Assembly: GCA_945869245.1 (NCBI GenBank) | Contig: CAMBOY010000209.1 | Span: forward strand, 1 to 5,528 | Reading direction: 5' to 3' | Length of the DNA stretch: 5,528 bases | From: Hydrogenophaga intermedia | GTDB taxonomy: Bacteria > Pseudomonadota > Gammaproteobacteria > Burkholderiales > Burkholderiaceae_C | Shown: positions 1 to 5,253 of the stretch, in pieces | Position numbering within the stretch: the stretch's first letter is position 1 | Layout: every line of letters starts with the position of its first letter | Made by a program: the position numbers and the translations under genes | The notes under the pieces: model-generated | Told to the model about the DNA's origin: nothing | Database searches by the model: none | Seen by the model: the letters and a program-made list of their open reading frames with translations, nothing else

Positions 1-303
1 CAACAAACCGGTATTGGCCGTGTGGGCCAAGGCGTATTGCGCCAGAAACACCGCCAAGCCACGCAGGCCAAACAAACCAATCAGGGACAACGGCACCATC
101 CAGAGCGCCACTTGGCCCTCGCCAAAGCCCCGGTCCAACAGGGCCTTGAGCAGGGCAGGGATCATGGGCTCGGTGAGTGCCCCGACAAATGTGGCGCCAA
201 TAGCGAGAACTATTCCGGTTTTGGCAGATCGGAAGTACGGCCACAACCTGAGCATGCGTTGCCCCAGATTGTCGTTGGGCGTTGGCGTTGGGGTTGGGTT
301 CAA
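1..303 (-). CDS. msbA: Lipid A export ABC transporter MsbA, N-terminal part (runs off left edge)
   Basis: This is the first 101 codons of an exporter-type ABC transporter that flips lipid A core across the inner membrane. The minus-strand reading has no stop down to base 1. It contains LRLWPYFRSAKTGIVLAI, then ALTEPMIPALLKALLDRGFG, then a second hydrophobic stretch VALWMVPLSLIGLFGLRG. This matches the start of MsbA, in which an RLWP segment leads into TM1, followed by the LLKPLLDDGFG-type loop and TM2. The rest of the membrane domain and the whole ATPase domain lie outside the window. The start is uncertain. An in-frame TGA lies 51 bases upstream of the TTG at 303-301, and no ATG or GTG lies between them. 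TTG gives a threonine-proline-rich N-terminus. The first ATG, at 255-253, has a GGGG six bases before it and would start at MLRLWPYF. The gene is divergent from tolB. Family assignment is firm; the start is not. Confidence 0.9.
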   Translation of the reverse strand, partial: MNPTPTPTPNDNLGQRMLRLWPYFRSAKTGIVLAIGATFVGALTEPMIPALLKALLDRGFGEGQVALWMVPLSLIGLFGLRGLAVFLAQYALAHTANTGLL

Positions 304-422
304 GGTGGTGGCGGTCGGGGGAAAAGGGCTGGTCGTCTCAGGAACACCAGGTCACGTCCAGTATTATCGGCGGCTGTTCGCACCAAGCCTTTGGCGTGCG
401 CTGGCCCACGTAGATTCACGGC
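304..422. promoter_or_regulatory. Divergent msbA/tolB intergenic region with possible -10 box
   Basis: These 119 bases must hold the promoters for msbA (leftward) and tolB (rightward). The only -10-like element I see is at 362-368. It reads TATTAT on the plus strand and GATAAT (5 of 6 matches to TATAAT) on the minus strand. Neither reading has a convincing -35 box at 16-18 bases. No clear operator or long inverted repeat is visible. The tolB start lacks an obvious Shine-Dalgarno sequence. That promoters sit here follows from gene orientation; their exact position is a guess. Confidence 0.3.
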
Positions 423-1724
423 ATGAAACCAGTTTTGAACCAAGCGCTTTGTACTCGTCGAAGTTTGTTGGCTGCCGGTGTGGGCACATCGTTGTTGTTG
501 CCTGCGTGGAGCGCCAATGCCCAGTTTCGGGTTGAGGTGTCGGGCGTGGGTATGACCCAGATTCCGGTGTCCATTGCCGCATTCAAAGGCAATGCCGGCC
601 TGCCGACCGATGTGGCCGCTGTGGTCAAGGCCGACTTGGAGCGCAGCGGTCGCCTGCGGGTGGTCGATACGGCTGTGGCCGGCGTGGATGAGACCTCGCG
701 CCCCGACTTGGCCCCGGTCAAAGAGCGTGGCGCCGATGCCTTGTTGGTTGGCAGTGTCACGCGCTTGGCCGACGGCCGGCTCGATGTGCGTTTTCGCTTG
801 TGGGACGCGGTTAAGGTGCAAGACTTGGGCGGGCAAAGCTACCCAGTGGCTTCGGCGGACGCGCGCCTCGCCGCCCACCGCGTGTCCGACTATGTGTATG
901 AGAAGCTGACCGGTGAAAAAGGCGTGTTTTCCACCCGCATCGCCTACGTGTCTCGCTCGGCCAACCGACACAATTTGTGGGTCGCCGACGCCGACGGCGA
1001 AAACGCGCGCTCGGCGCTGGCCAGCCCCGAGCCCATCATCTCGCCGGCTTGGTCGCCCAATGGCGGGCAACTCGCTTATGTGTCGTTTGAGTCGCGCAAG
1101 CCGGTGATTTATGTGCACGACGTGGCGTCGGGGCGGCGGCGCTTGCTTGCCAGCTTTCGGGGGTCTAACAGCGCACCCGCTTGGTCACCCGATGGCGCGC
1201 GTCTGGCGGTGGTCTTGACGCTGTCGGGCAGCGCACAGATTTACCTGATGGACGCCAGTGGTGGTGAGCCGCGGCGCCTGACCCAGGGTGGCAGCATCGA
1301 CACCGAGCCGGCCTTCAGCCCGGATGGTCGCACCATCTATTTTGTGAGCGACCGGGGCGGTTCGCCGCATATTTACCGCATGGGTGTCGGCGGTGAGAAC
1401 CCACAGCGTCTGACCTTTGGTGGCAGCTACAACATTTCGCCCGCACCCAGCCCCGACGGGCGCTACCTGGCTTATGTGTCGCGGGTGGGCGGGGCGTTTC
1501 GCCTGCACGTCATGGATTTGAGCAGCGGTCAAGTGACGGCGCTCACTGACACGGCGGCCGACGAGAGTCCCAGTTTTGCTCCCAATAGCCGTCTCATCAT
1601 GTACGCCACCCAGCAAGGTGGTGAGGCGCTCATGACCTGTACCCCTGATGGGCGGGTCAAGACGCGGCTGTCTGGCGTTGCCGGAGACATCCGTGAGCCG
1701 GCTTGGGGCCCGTTTGTTGTGTGA
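423..1724 (+). CDS. tolB: Tol-Pal system periplasmic beta-propeller protein TolB
   Basis: TolB is the soluble periplasmic protein that shuttles between the outer-membrane lipoprotein Pal and the inner-membrane TolQRA motor during envelope constriction. The 433-residue product has the family's usual length. A signal peptide covers about residues 1-33, with a likely cut after SANA and a mature start QFRVEV. The N-terminal region contains a TRRSLL twin-arginine-like motif at residues 11-16. Mature residues 34 to about 160 form the TolB N-terminal domain. A beta-propeller follows, with repeated PD40-type units visible as SPAWSPNGGQLAYVS, SAPAWSPDGARLAVV, DTEPAFSPDGRTIYFVSD, SPAPSPDGRYLAYVSR and SPSFAPNSRLIMYAT, ending in EPAWGPFVV. 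The ATG at 423 is chosen because it gives a complete signal peptide; no strong ribosome-binding site precedes it. It is the first gene of a tolB-pal-cpoB block. The genes for TolQ, TolR and TolA, which commonly precede tolB, are not upstream; divergent msbA is there instead. Confidence 0.97.
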   Translation: MKPVLNQALCTRRSLLAAGVGTSLLLPAWSANAQFRVEVSGVGMTQIPVSIAAFKGNAGLPTDVAAVVKADLERSGRLRVVDTAVAGVDETSRPDLAPVKERGADALLVGSVTRLADGRLDVRFRLWDAVKVQDLGGQSYPVASADARLAAHRVSDYVYEKLTGEKGVFSTRIAYVSRSANRHNLWVADADGENARSALASPEPIISPAWSPNGGQLAYVSFESRKPVIYVHDVASGRRRLLASFRGSNSAPAWSPDGARLAVVLTLSGSAQIYLMDASGGEPRRLTQGGSIDTEPAFSPDGRTIYFVSDRGGSPHIYRMGVGGENPQRLTFGGSYNISPAPSPDGRYLAYVSRVGGAFRLHVMDLSSGQVTALTDTAADESPSFAPNSRLIMYATQQGGEALMTCTPDGRVKTRLSGVAGDIREPAWGPFVV

Positions 1725-1727
1725 TGG

Positions 1728-1743
1728 TTTTGTTTTTTTGGAG
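1728..1743 (+). promoter_or_regulatory. U-rich tract and ribosome-binding site of pal
   Basis: After the tolB stop the message carries TTTT (1728-1731), one G, seven T (1733-1739), and then the Shine-Dalgarno GGAG at 1740-1743. GGAG lies nine bases before the pal ATG at 1753 and helps to fix that start over longer in-frame alternatives inside tolB. U-rich segments upstream of Shine-Dalgarno sites are known to help ribosomal protein S1 load messages; applying that here is inference. I see no strong GC hairpin immediately before the T run, so I do not call a terminator. Confidence 0.5.
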
Positions 1744-1752
1744 TTGGATCCC

Positions 1753-2310
1753 ATGAGCTTGCGAAAGAATGTGTCTGTGGTGTCCCGTTGGTCTGTGTTG
1801 GCGGCAGCCGCTTTGCTGGCCGCGTGTGGTTCGTCGGTGAAGCTCGACGACGCACCCGTGCAAGACCGCACAGCGGTTGTCGTGCCGCGCGATGCCGCCG
1901 GTCAAGGTGCAGCCAACGCCGGCGCTCGCAGTGTGTCGCCGGTCGATGTACAGCAAAACAAGCTGACGGCCTTGCCCGCCGAGTTGCAGCGCATTGTGTA
2001 TTTCGACTACGACAGTTTTGAGGTGAAGGTCGAGTATTCGACCTTGTTGGAAGCGCATGCGCGTTTCTTGTCGTCGAATCCGAACGTGCGCATTGGTCTG
2101 GAAGGTCACACCGACGAGCGCGGGGGCCGCGAATACAACCTGGCCCTGGGGCAAAAGCGCGCTGAGGCGGTGCGTCGCTCTCTGACCTTGCTAGGCGTCA
2201 AAGACGCGCAGATGGAAGCGGTGAGCTTCGGCGAAGAAAAGCCAGCTGCGCAAGGCGACTCTGAGCAGAGCCACAGCCGCAACCGCCGCGTGGAATTCTC
2301 GCTGCGATGA
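1753..2310 (+). CDS. pal: Peptidoglycan-associated outer-membrane lipoprotein Pal
   Basis: Pal anchors the outer membrane to peptidoglycan and is the outer-membrane partner of TolB. The 185-residue product starts with a lipoprotein signal peptide; the lipobox LLAAC places the acylated cysteine at residue 25, followed by GSS. A flexible linker runs to about residue 75. The OmpA-like peptidoglycan-binding domain then spans about residues 80-185. It includes IVYFDYDSFEV (81-91), the diaminopimelate-binding region GHTDERGGREYN (118-129) with D121 and R123-type positions, LGQKRAEAV (132-140) and the terminal NRRVEFSLR. Length and domain order are normal for Pal. The reading frame is open further upstream into tolB, but the ATG at 1753 has a GGAG nine bases away and yields the correct lipoprotein signal. 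The gene follows tolB by 28 bases and overlaps cpoB by four, so the three are almost certainly co-transcribed. Confidence 0.97.
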   Translation: MSLRKNVSVVSRWSVLAAAALLAACGSSVKLDDAPVQDRTAVVVPRDAAGQGAANAGARSVSPVDVQQNKLTALPAELQRIVYFDYDSFEVKVEYSTLLEAHARFLSSNPNVRIGLEGHTDERGGREYNLALGQKRAEAVRRSLTLLGVKDAQMEAVSFGEEKPAAQGDSEQSHSRNRRVEFSLR

Positions 2311-3110
2311 GCACGGCGTTGACCACCCCCCGCACCGCGCTGAAAAGTGCATTGGTGGCTCTGGCGCTGGCCACAACTGCGTCAGCCCAGGCCTTTTTTA
2401 GCGACGACGAGGCCCGCAAAGCCATTCTCGATCTGCGCCAGCGGGTCGAGCAGTTGCGCGTGCAAGTCGATGAATCGCGTCAGTTGATCGAGCGCCTTAA
2501 CACGGGCGACACCGAAGCGCAGGCGACCCAGCGGCGCAATGTGCTTGAGCTGTCGAACCAGATTGAGCAGCTGCGCGCCGAGTTGGCGCGCTTGAGGGGA
2601 CAAAACGAGCAATTGGCGCGCGATTTGGCGGAGGTGCAACGCACGCAGAAAGACGTTCAGGCGGGCGTCAATGAGCGCTTGCGCCAGTTCGAGCCCATCA
2701 AGGTCGAGATGGACGGCCAAGAGTTCGTGGTTCAACCGGCAGAGCAAAAAGACTTCGATGCCGCCGTCGACATCATGCGCAAGGCCGATTTTGCGGGCGC
2801 GGCCCAGGCGTTTGCGGGCTTTTTGCGCCGCCATACCGAAAGCGGCTATACCCCGATGGCGCTGTACTGGCTGGGCAATGCGCACTACGCGGTGCGGGCT
2901 TACAAAGAAGCCTTGGATGCGCACACCAAATTGGTAGCGCAATTCCCCAATCACCCGCGCAAGCCCGAGGCGATGTTGGCCATGGCCAACTCGCACGCCG
3001 AACTCAAGGACAACCGCGCTGCGCGGCGGGTGCTGGAGCAATTGATTGCCGCCCATCCGCAGTCGGAGGCTGCCGTGGCGGCTCGGGAACGGCTCGTACG
3101 CCTGCGCTGA
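2307..3110 (+). CDS. cpoB: Cell division coordinator CpoB (YbgF), Tol-Pal associated TPR protein
   Basis: CpoB is a periplasmic protein that, in E. coli, links the Tol machinery to the peptidoglycan synthase PBP1B and its activator LpoB at the septum. The 267-residue product has a Sec signal peptide (residues 1 to about 29, ending ASAQA before FFSDDEAR). A long alpha-helical coiled-coil segment rich in Q, E, R and L follows (about 36-127), corresponding to the trimerising region. A conserved linker EFVVQP leads to the C-terminal TPR domain (about 147-265), with helices such as AGAAQAFAGFLRRH, ALYWLGNAHYAVRAYKEAL, AMLAMANSHAELKD and AARRVLEQLIAAHP. Size and architecture fit the family. The ATG overlaps the pal stop as ATGA, and no strong ribosome-binding site precedes it, so translation is probably coupled to pal. 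It is the last gene of the Tol block. Confidence 0.95.
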   Translation: MSTALTTPRTALKSALVALALATTASAQAFFSDDEARKAILDLRQRVEQLRVQVDESRQLIERLNTGDTEAQATQRRNVLELSNQIEQLRAELARLRGQNEQLARDLAEVQRTQKDVQAGVNERLRQFEPIKVEMDGQEFVVQPAEQKDFDAAVDIMRKADFAGAAQAFAGFLRRHTESGYTPMALYWLGNAHYAVRAYKEALDAHTKLVAQFPNHPRKPEAMLAMANSHAELKDNRAARRVLEQLIAAHPQSEAAVAARERLVRLR

Positions 3111-3127
3111 CAGATCTTAAGTCCTTG

Positions 3128-3155
3128 CGGGCGTTTGTTCGCAGGCGCCCGTTTT
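3128..3155 (+). terminator. Probable Rho-independent terminator of the tolB-pal-cpoB operon
   Basis: The arms CGGGCG (3128-3133) and CGCCCG (3146-3151) pair perfectly. Inside them, TTTG (3134-3137) pairs with CAGG (3142-3145) through two G-U wobbles, an A-U and a G-C, closing on a UUCG tetraloop (3138-3141). The 10-bp stem is followed at once by TTTT (3152-3155). It starts 17 bases after the cpoB stop. The T tract is short and shares its last base with the TACAAT box of the next gene, so termination may be incomplete. Confidence 0.65.
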
Positions 3156-3167
3156 ACAATGCGGGCA
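3155..3167 (+). promoter_or_regulatory. Putative leaderless promoter (-10 TACAAT) of the yeeE-family gene
   Basis: TACAAT at 3155-3160 matches the -10 consensus at 5 of 6 bases. Its usual start point, about seven bases beyond the box, falls on the A of the ATG at 3167, which would make the transcript leaderless. No Shine-Dalgarno sequence precedes that ATG, as expected for a leaderless message. No good -35 box is present at 16-18 bases; the nearest candidate, TTGTTC at 3135-3140, has only a 14-base spacer and lies inside the terminator stem. The call rests on the box and its spacing alone. Confidence 0.45.
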
Positions 3168-4264
3168 TGGACATGAACGCACTTATGGCCCAGCAGCACC
3201 TTGTGCTCTGGGCCTCTTTTCTGGTGGCCTCACTGTTTGGCTTCGCGACGCAGCGCTCGCACTTTTGCACCATGGGCGCGATCAGCGACATTGTGAACAT
3301 GGGCAGCTGGGGGCGTATGCGCATGTGGGTGCTGGCCATTGGCGTGGCGGCGGTGGGCTTTCACCTCTTGGTCTGGCAAGGACTGGTCGATCCATCCATG
3401 ACCATCTACGCGGGCTCGCGTGTCATGTGGCTGTCTGCGTTGGTCGGCGGTACCCTGTTTGGCATAGGCATGGTGCTCGCCTCGGGTTGTGGCAGCAAAA
3501 CGCTGGTGCGCATTGGCGCGGGCAGCTTGAAGTCCTTGGTCGTGTTTGTGGTGATGGGCATTGCGGCCTACGCCACCCTGCGCGGCGTGACCGCCGTGTT
3601 GCGCACCGAAACCGTGGACAAAGTGGCCGTGGAACTGGCCGCCGGTGGTGCCGTGTGGCAGTGGGCGGCTGCCTTGGGTGCCAACGCTCCCTTGGTGGGT
3701 GTTGCTGTTGGTGCGGCGCTGGTGGCTTGGGCCTTGTCCAGCGCCGAGTCGCGCACCGCCAGCGTGTGGCTAGGCGGTGTCGGTGTGGGCCTGTCGGTGG
3801 TGCTGATGTGGTGGGTCAGCGGCCATGTGGGCTTTGTGGCCGAGCATCCCGAGACCTTGGAGTCCGTGTATCTGGCCACCAATTCGGGGCGCATTGAGGC
3901 GCTCACCTTCACCGCCCCCATGGTTTATACCCTGGACTGGCTGATTCTGTTCAGCGACGCGTCGAAGAAGCTCACCCTGGGTGTGGTGGTGGTCTTGGGC
4001 GTGGTGCTGGGCGGTTGGCTGTCCGCCATGTTGGACAAAAGCTTTCGCTGGGAAGGTTTTGCCAACACCCAAGACACCGCCTTGCACTTGATTGGCGCAG
4101 TGTTGATGGGCGTGGGCGGTGTGACCGCCATGGGTTGCACCGTGGGCCAGGGCCTGTCGGGCATCTCCACCCTGAGCCTCACCAGCGCAATCGCCATTGC
4201 TGGCATTGTGGCCGGGGCGCTGGCCGGTCTGCGTGTGCAGATCTGGTTGCTTGAGCGCGAGTGA
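3167..4264 (+). CDS. YeeE/YedE family (TsuA-like) membrane transporter, probable thiosulfate/sulfur-compound uptake
   Basis: The 365-residue product is a multi-pass inner-membrane protein of the YeeE/YedE family. TsuA, the characterised member, imports thiosulfate by passing it along conserved cysteines. Three cysteine motifs typical of the family are present: HFCTMGAISD with Cys34, SGCGSKTLVRIGAGSLKSL with Cys108, and MGCTVGQGLSG with Cys324. They lie in two related halves separated by a more variable middle. Hydrophobic segments are seen at about 12-28, 53-70, 87-106, 121-138, 162-190, 200-218, 250-263, 270-288, 305-321 and 330-360. The ATG at 3167 is preferred: the frame is open back to a TTG at 3125, but that would put the terminator hairpin inside the gene, and TACAAT is spaced for transcription starting at 3167. 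ATG at 3173 is also possible. No adjacent TusA/YeeD-like sulfur carrier gene is visible. tcdA follows by 12 bases. Family is firm; substrate is inferred. Confidence 0.9.
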   Translation: MDMNALMAQQHLVLWASFLVASLFGFATQRSHFCTMGAISDIVNMGSWGRMRMWVLAIGVAAVGFHLLVWQGLVDPSMTIYAGSRVMWLSALVGGTLFGIGMVLASGCGSKTLVRIGAGSLKSLVVFVVMGIAAYATLRGVTAVLRTETVDKVAVELAAGGAVWQWAAALGANAPLVGVAVGAALVAWALSSAESRTASVWLGGVGVGLSVVLMWWVSGHVGFVAEHPETLESVYLATNSGRIEALTFTAPMVYTLDWLILFSDASKKLTLGVVVVLGVVLGGWLSAMLDKSFRWEGFANTQDTALHLIGAVLMGVGGVTAMGCTVGQGLSGISTLSLTSAIAIAGIVAGALAGLRVQIWLLERE

Positions 4265-4276
4265 GACCCAGAGCGC

Positions 4277-5059
4277 ATGTCAGAAGCGGATCACGATCGC
4301 CGGTTTGGCGGCTTGCGGCGACTGTATGGCCATGCGCCCGCGCAGCAACTGTTTGACGCCCATGTGGCGGTGGTGGGTATTGGTGGCGTGGGCTCTTGGG
4401 TGGTCGAGGCCTTGGCCCGCTCTGGCGTGTCGCGCCTGACCCTGATCGACATGGACCACGTGTCCGAATCCAATATCAACCGGCAAGTGCATGCGCTGGG
4501 ACACACCATCGGGCAGTCCAAGGTCTTGGCGATGGCCGAGCGGGTGGCGCAGATACACCCAGGGTGCCGTGTGCATGCGGTGGATGAGTTTGTGGCGCCG
4601 GACAACTGGCCCGCATTGATCGAGTCCAGCGGTGCACCCGATGCGCTGGTCGACGCCTGTGACCAAATGCGAGCCAAGGAGGTATTGGCCACATGGGCCT
4701 TGCGCACCGGCACACCGTTTGTGACCGTGGGTGCGGCCGGCGGCAAAACCCAGGCGCACCAAGTCGAAGTGGCCGATTTGTTGGGTGTGACACACGATCC
4801 GCTGCTGGCGCGGCTGCGTTATCAGTTGCGTCGCTGCGGCGCGGTGCCCCAGGGCGCCAAGCGCGCGGGGGTGTGTTGTGTGTTCAGCCGCGAGCCGGTG
4901 GCCGGGCCGGACGAGAGCTGCGCGGTGGGCGACGGCGATGGCTCCTTGAACTGCCACGGTTACGGCTCGTCGGTGGCGGTCACGGCCACGTTTGGCATGG
5001 CGGCTGCAGCGTGGGTCATGGGCCAGGTGGCCACCGCAAAAAAACCGCTGACACTTTAA
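4277..5059 (+). CDS. tcdA: tRNA threonylcarbamoyladenosine dehydratase TcdA (CsdL)
   Basis: TcdA is an ATP-dependent, E1-like enzyme that dehydrates t6A37 to the cyclic form ct6A in tRNAs that read ANN codons. The 260-residue product carries the E1/ThiF/MoeB Rossmann signature: VAVVGIGGVGSWVVEALARSG (30-50) is the nucleotide loop, LTLIDMDHV (54-62) gives the acidic strand, and SNINRQ (65-70) is the ATP-contacting motif. The N-terminal RRFGGLRRLYG (8-18) and C-terminal GSLNCHGYGSSVAVTATFGM, with Cys226, are typical of TcdA rather than MoeB or ThiF. In E. coli the homologue lies in the csdA-csdE cysteine desulfurase locus; neither partner is visible here. The start codon has only a weak GAG upstream. 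The gene lies 12 bases after the transporter and is probably co-transcribed with it. No terminator follows; the -35 region of the tRNA-Lys promoter overlaps its stop codon. Confidence 0.93.
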   Translation: MSEADHDRRFGGLRRLYGHAPAQQLFDAHVAVVGIGGVGSWVVEALARSGVSRLTLIDMDHVSESNINRQVHALGHTIGQSKVLAMAERVAQIHPGCRVHAVDEFVAPDNWPALIESSGAPDALVDACDQMRAKEVLATWALRTGTPFVTVGAAGGKTQAHQVEVADLLGVTHDPLLARLRYQLRRCGAVPQGAKRAGVCCVFSREPVAGPDESCAVGDGDGSLNCHGYGSSVAVTATFGMAAAAWVMGQVATAKKPLTL

Positions 5060-5084
5060 AAAACGCAAAAAACCGCGCTATAAT
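5055..5084 (+). promoter_or_regulatory. Sigma-70 promoter of tRNA-Lys
   Basis: A perfect -10 box TATAAT lies at 5079-5084. TTTAAA at 5055-5060 (4 of 6 matches to TTGACA) lies 18 bases upstream; it overlaps the tcdA stop codon. The spacer contains runs of A. Transcription should start near 5090, giving a leader of about 50 bases before the tRNA. CTGACA at 5048-5053 is a better -35 match, but its 25-base spacer rules it out. Confidence 0.7.
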
Positions 5085-5089
5085 TTGAG

Positions 5090-5134
5090 GCTTCGCAGGA
5101 TGCAAATGCTGAACGCAGCTGCTAAGTGCGAAGC
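5090..5134 (+). other. Inverted repeat forming a stem in the tRNA-Lys precursor leader
   Basis: GCTTCGCA (5090-5097) and TGCGAAGC (5127-5134) are perfect reverse complements of 8 bases. Between them GCTG (5108-5111) and CAGC (5116-5119) can form a small inner hairpin with loop AACG. The outer stem begins at the predicted transcription start and ends five bases before the tRNA, so it would form at the 5' end of the precursor. A role in RNase P processing or 5'-end protection is inference. Confidence 0.6.
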
Positions 5135-5139
5135 AGAGT

Positions 5140-5215
5140 GGGACGTTAGCTCAGTTGGTAGAGCAGCGGACTTTTAATCCGTTGGTCGCAGGTTCGAATC
5201 CCGCACGTCCTACCA
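5140..5215 (+). tRNA. tRNA-Lys (anticodon TTT), CCA encoded
   Basis: The 76-base gene folds as a standard cloverleaf. The acceptor pairs GGGACGT (5140-5146) with ACGTCCT (5205-5211). The D stem is GCTC/GAGC with loop AGTTGGTA. The anticodon stem is GCGGA/TCCGT around loop CTTTTAA, giving anticodon TTT at 5173-5175. The variable loop is TGGTC. The T arm is GCAGG-TTCGAAT-CCCGC, followed by discriminator A and encoded CCA. It reads AAA and AAG codons. Two oddities are visible: the first acceptor pair is G1:U72, and the T stem has an A51:C63 mismatch (5190 and 5202). The loop and anticodon are intact, so the gene is probably functional. The t6A37 site of this ANN-decoding tRNA makes it a likely substrate of the TcdA encoded upstream. 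Confidence 0.97.
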
Positions 5216-5222
5216 CCCATTT

Positions 5223-5253
5223 AAAAAGCCCGATCAGTTGATCGGGCTTTTTT
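5223..5253 (+). terminator. Rho-independent terminator after tRNA-Lys
   Basis: GCCCGATC (5228-5235) pairs perfectly with GATCGGGC (5240-5247) around loop AGTT, followed by six T (5248-5253). A run of five A at 5223-5227 precedes the stem, so it could in principle also stop leftward transcription. It begins about eight bases after the tRNA CCA, as expected for a monocistronic tRNA unit. Confidence 0.93.

Noticed and set aside
14..535. 173-codon plus-strand frame at the left edge
   Set aside because: It is antisense to msbA and overlaps the start of tolB. The minus strand gives a convincing MsbA N-terminus instead.
300..1118. 272-codon open frame on the minus strand overlapping tolB
   Set aside because: It is a mirror of tolB, caused by G/C-rich third positions. 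Its translation is rich in H, R, G and Q with no recognisable domain, and it lies antisense to a certain gene.
1648..1752. Longer N-terminal version of Pal starting inside tolB
   Set aside because: The extra 35 residues would destroy the lipoprotein signal peptide. The ATG at 1753 has a GGAG at good spacing.
3125..3166. TTG start giving a 14-residue longer transporter
   Set aside because: The extension MRAFVRRRPFYNAG is encoded by the terminator hairpin and the TACAAT box, so it is unlikely to be translated.
4280..5068. 262-codon open frame on the minus strand, almost exactly antisense to tcdA
   Set aside because: The composition (many H, R, Q) is that of a shadow frame, and the plus strand clearly encodes TcdA with intact motifs.
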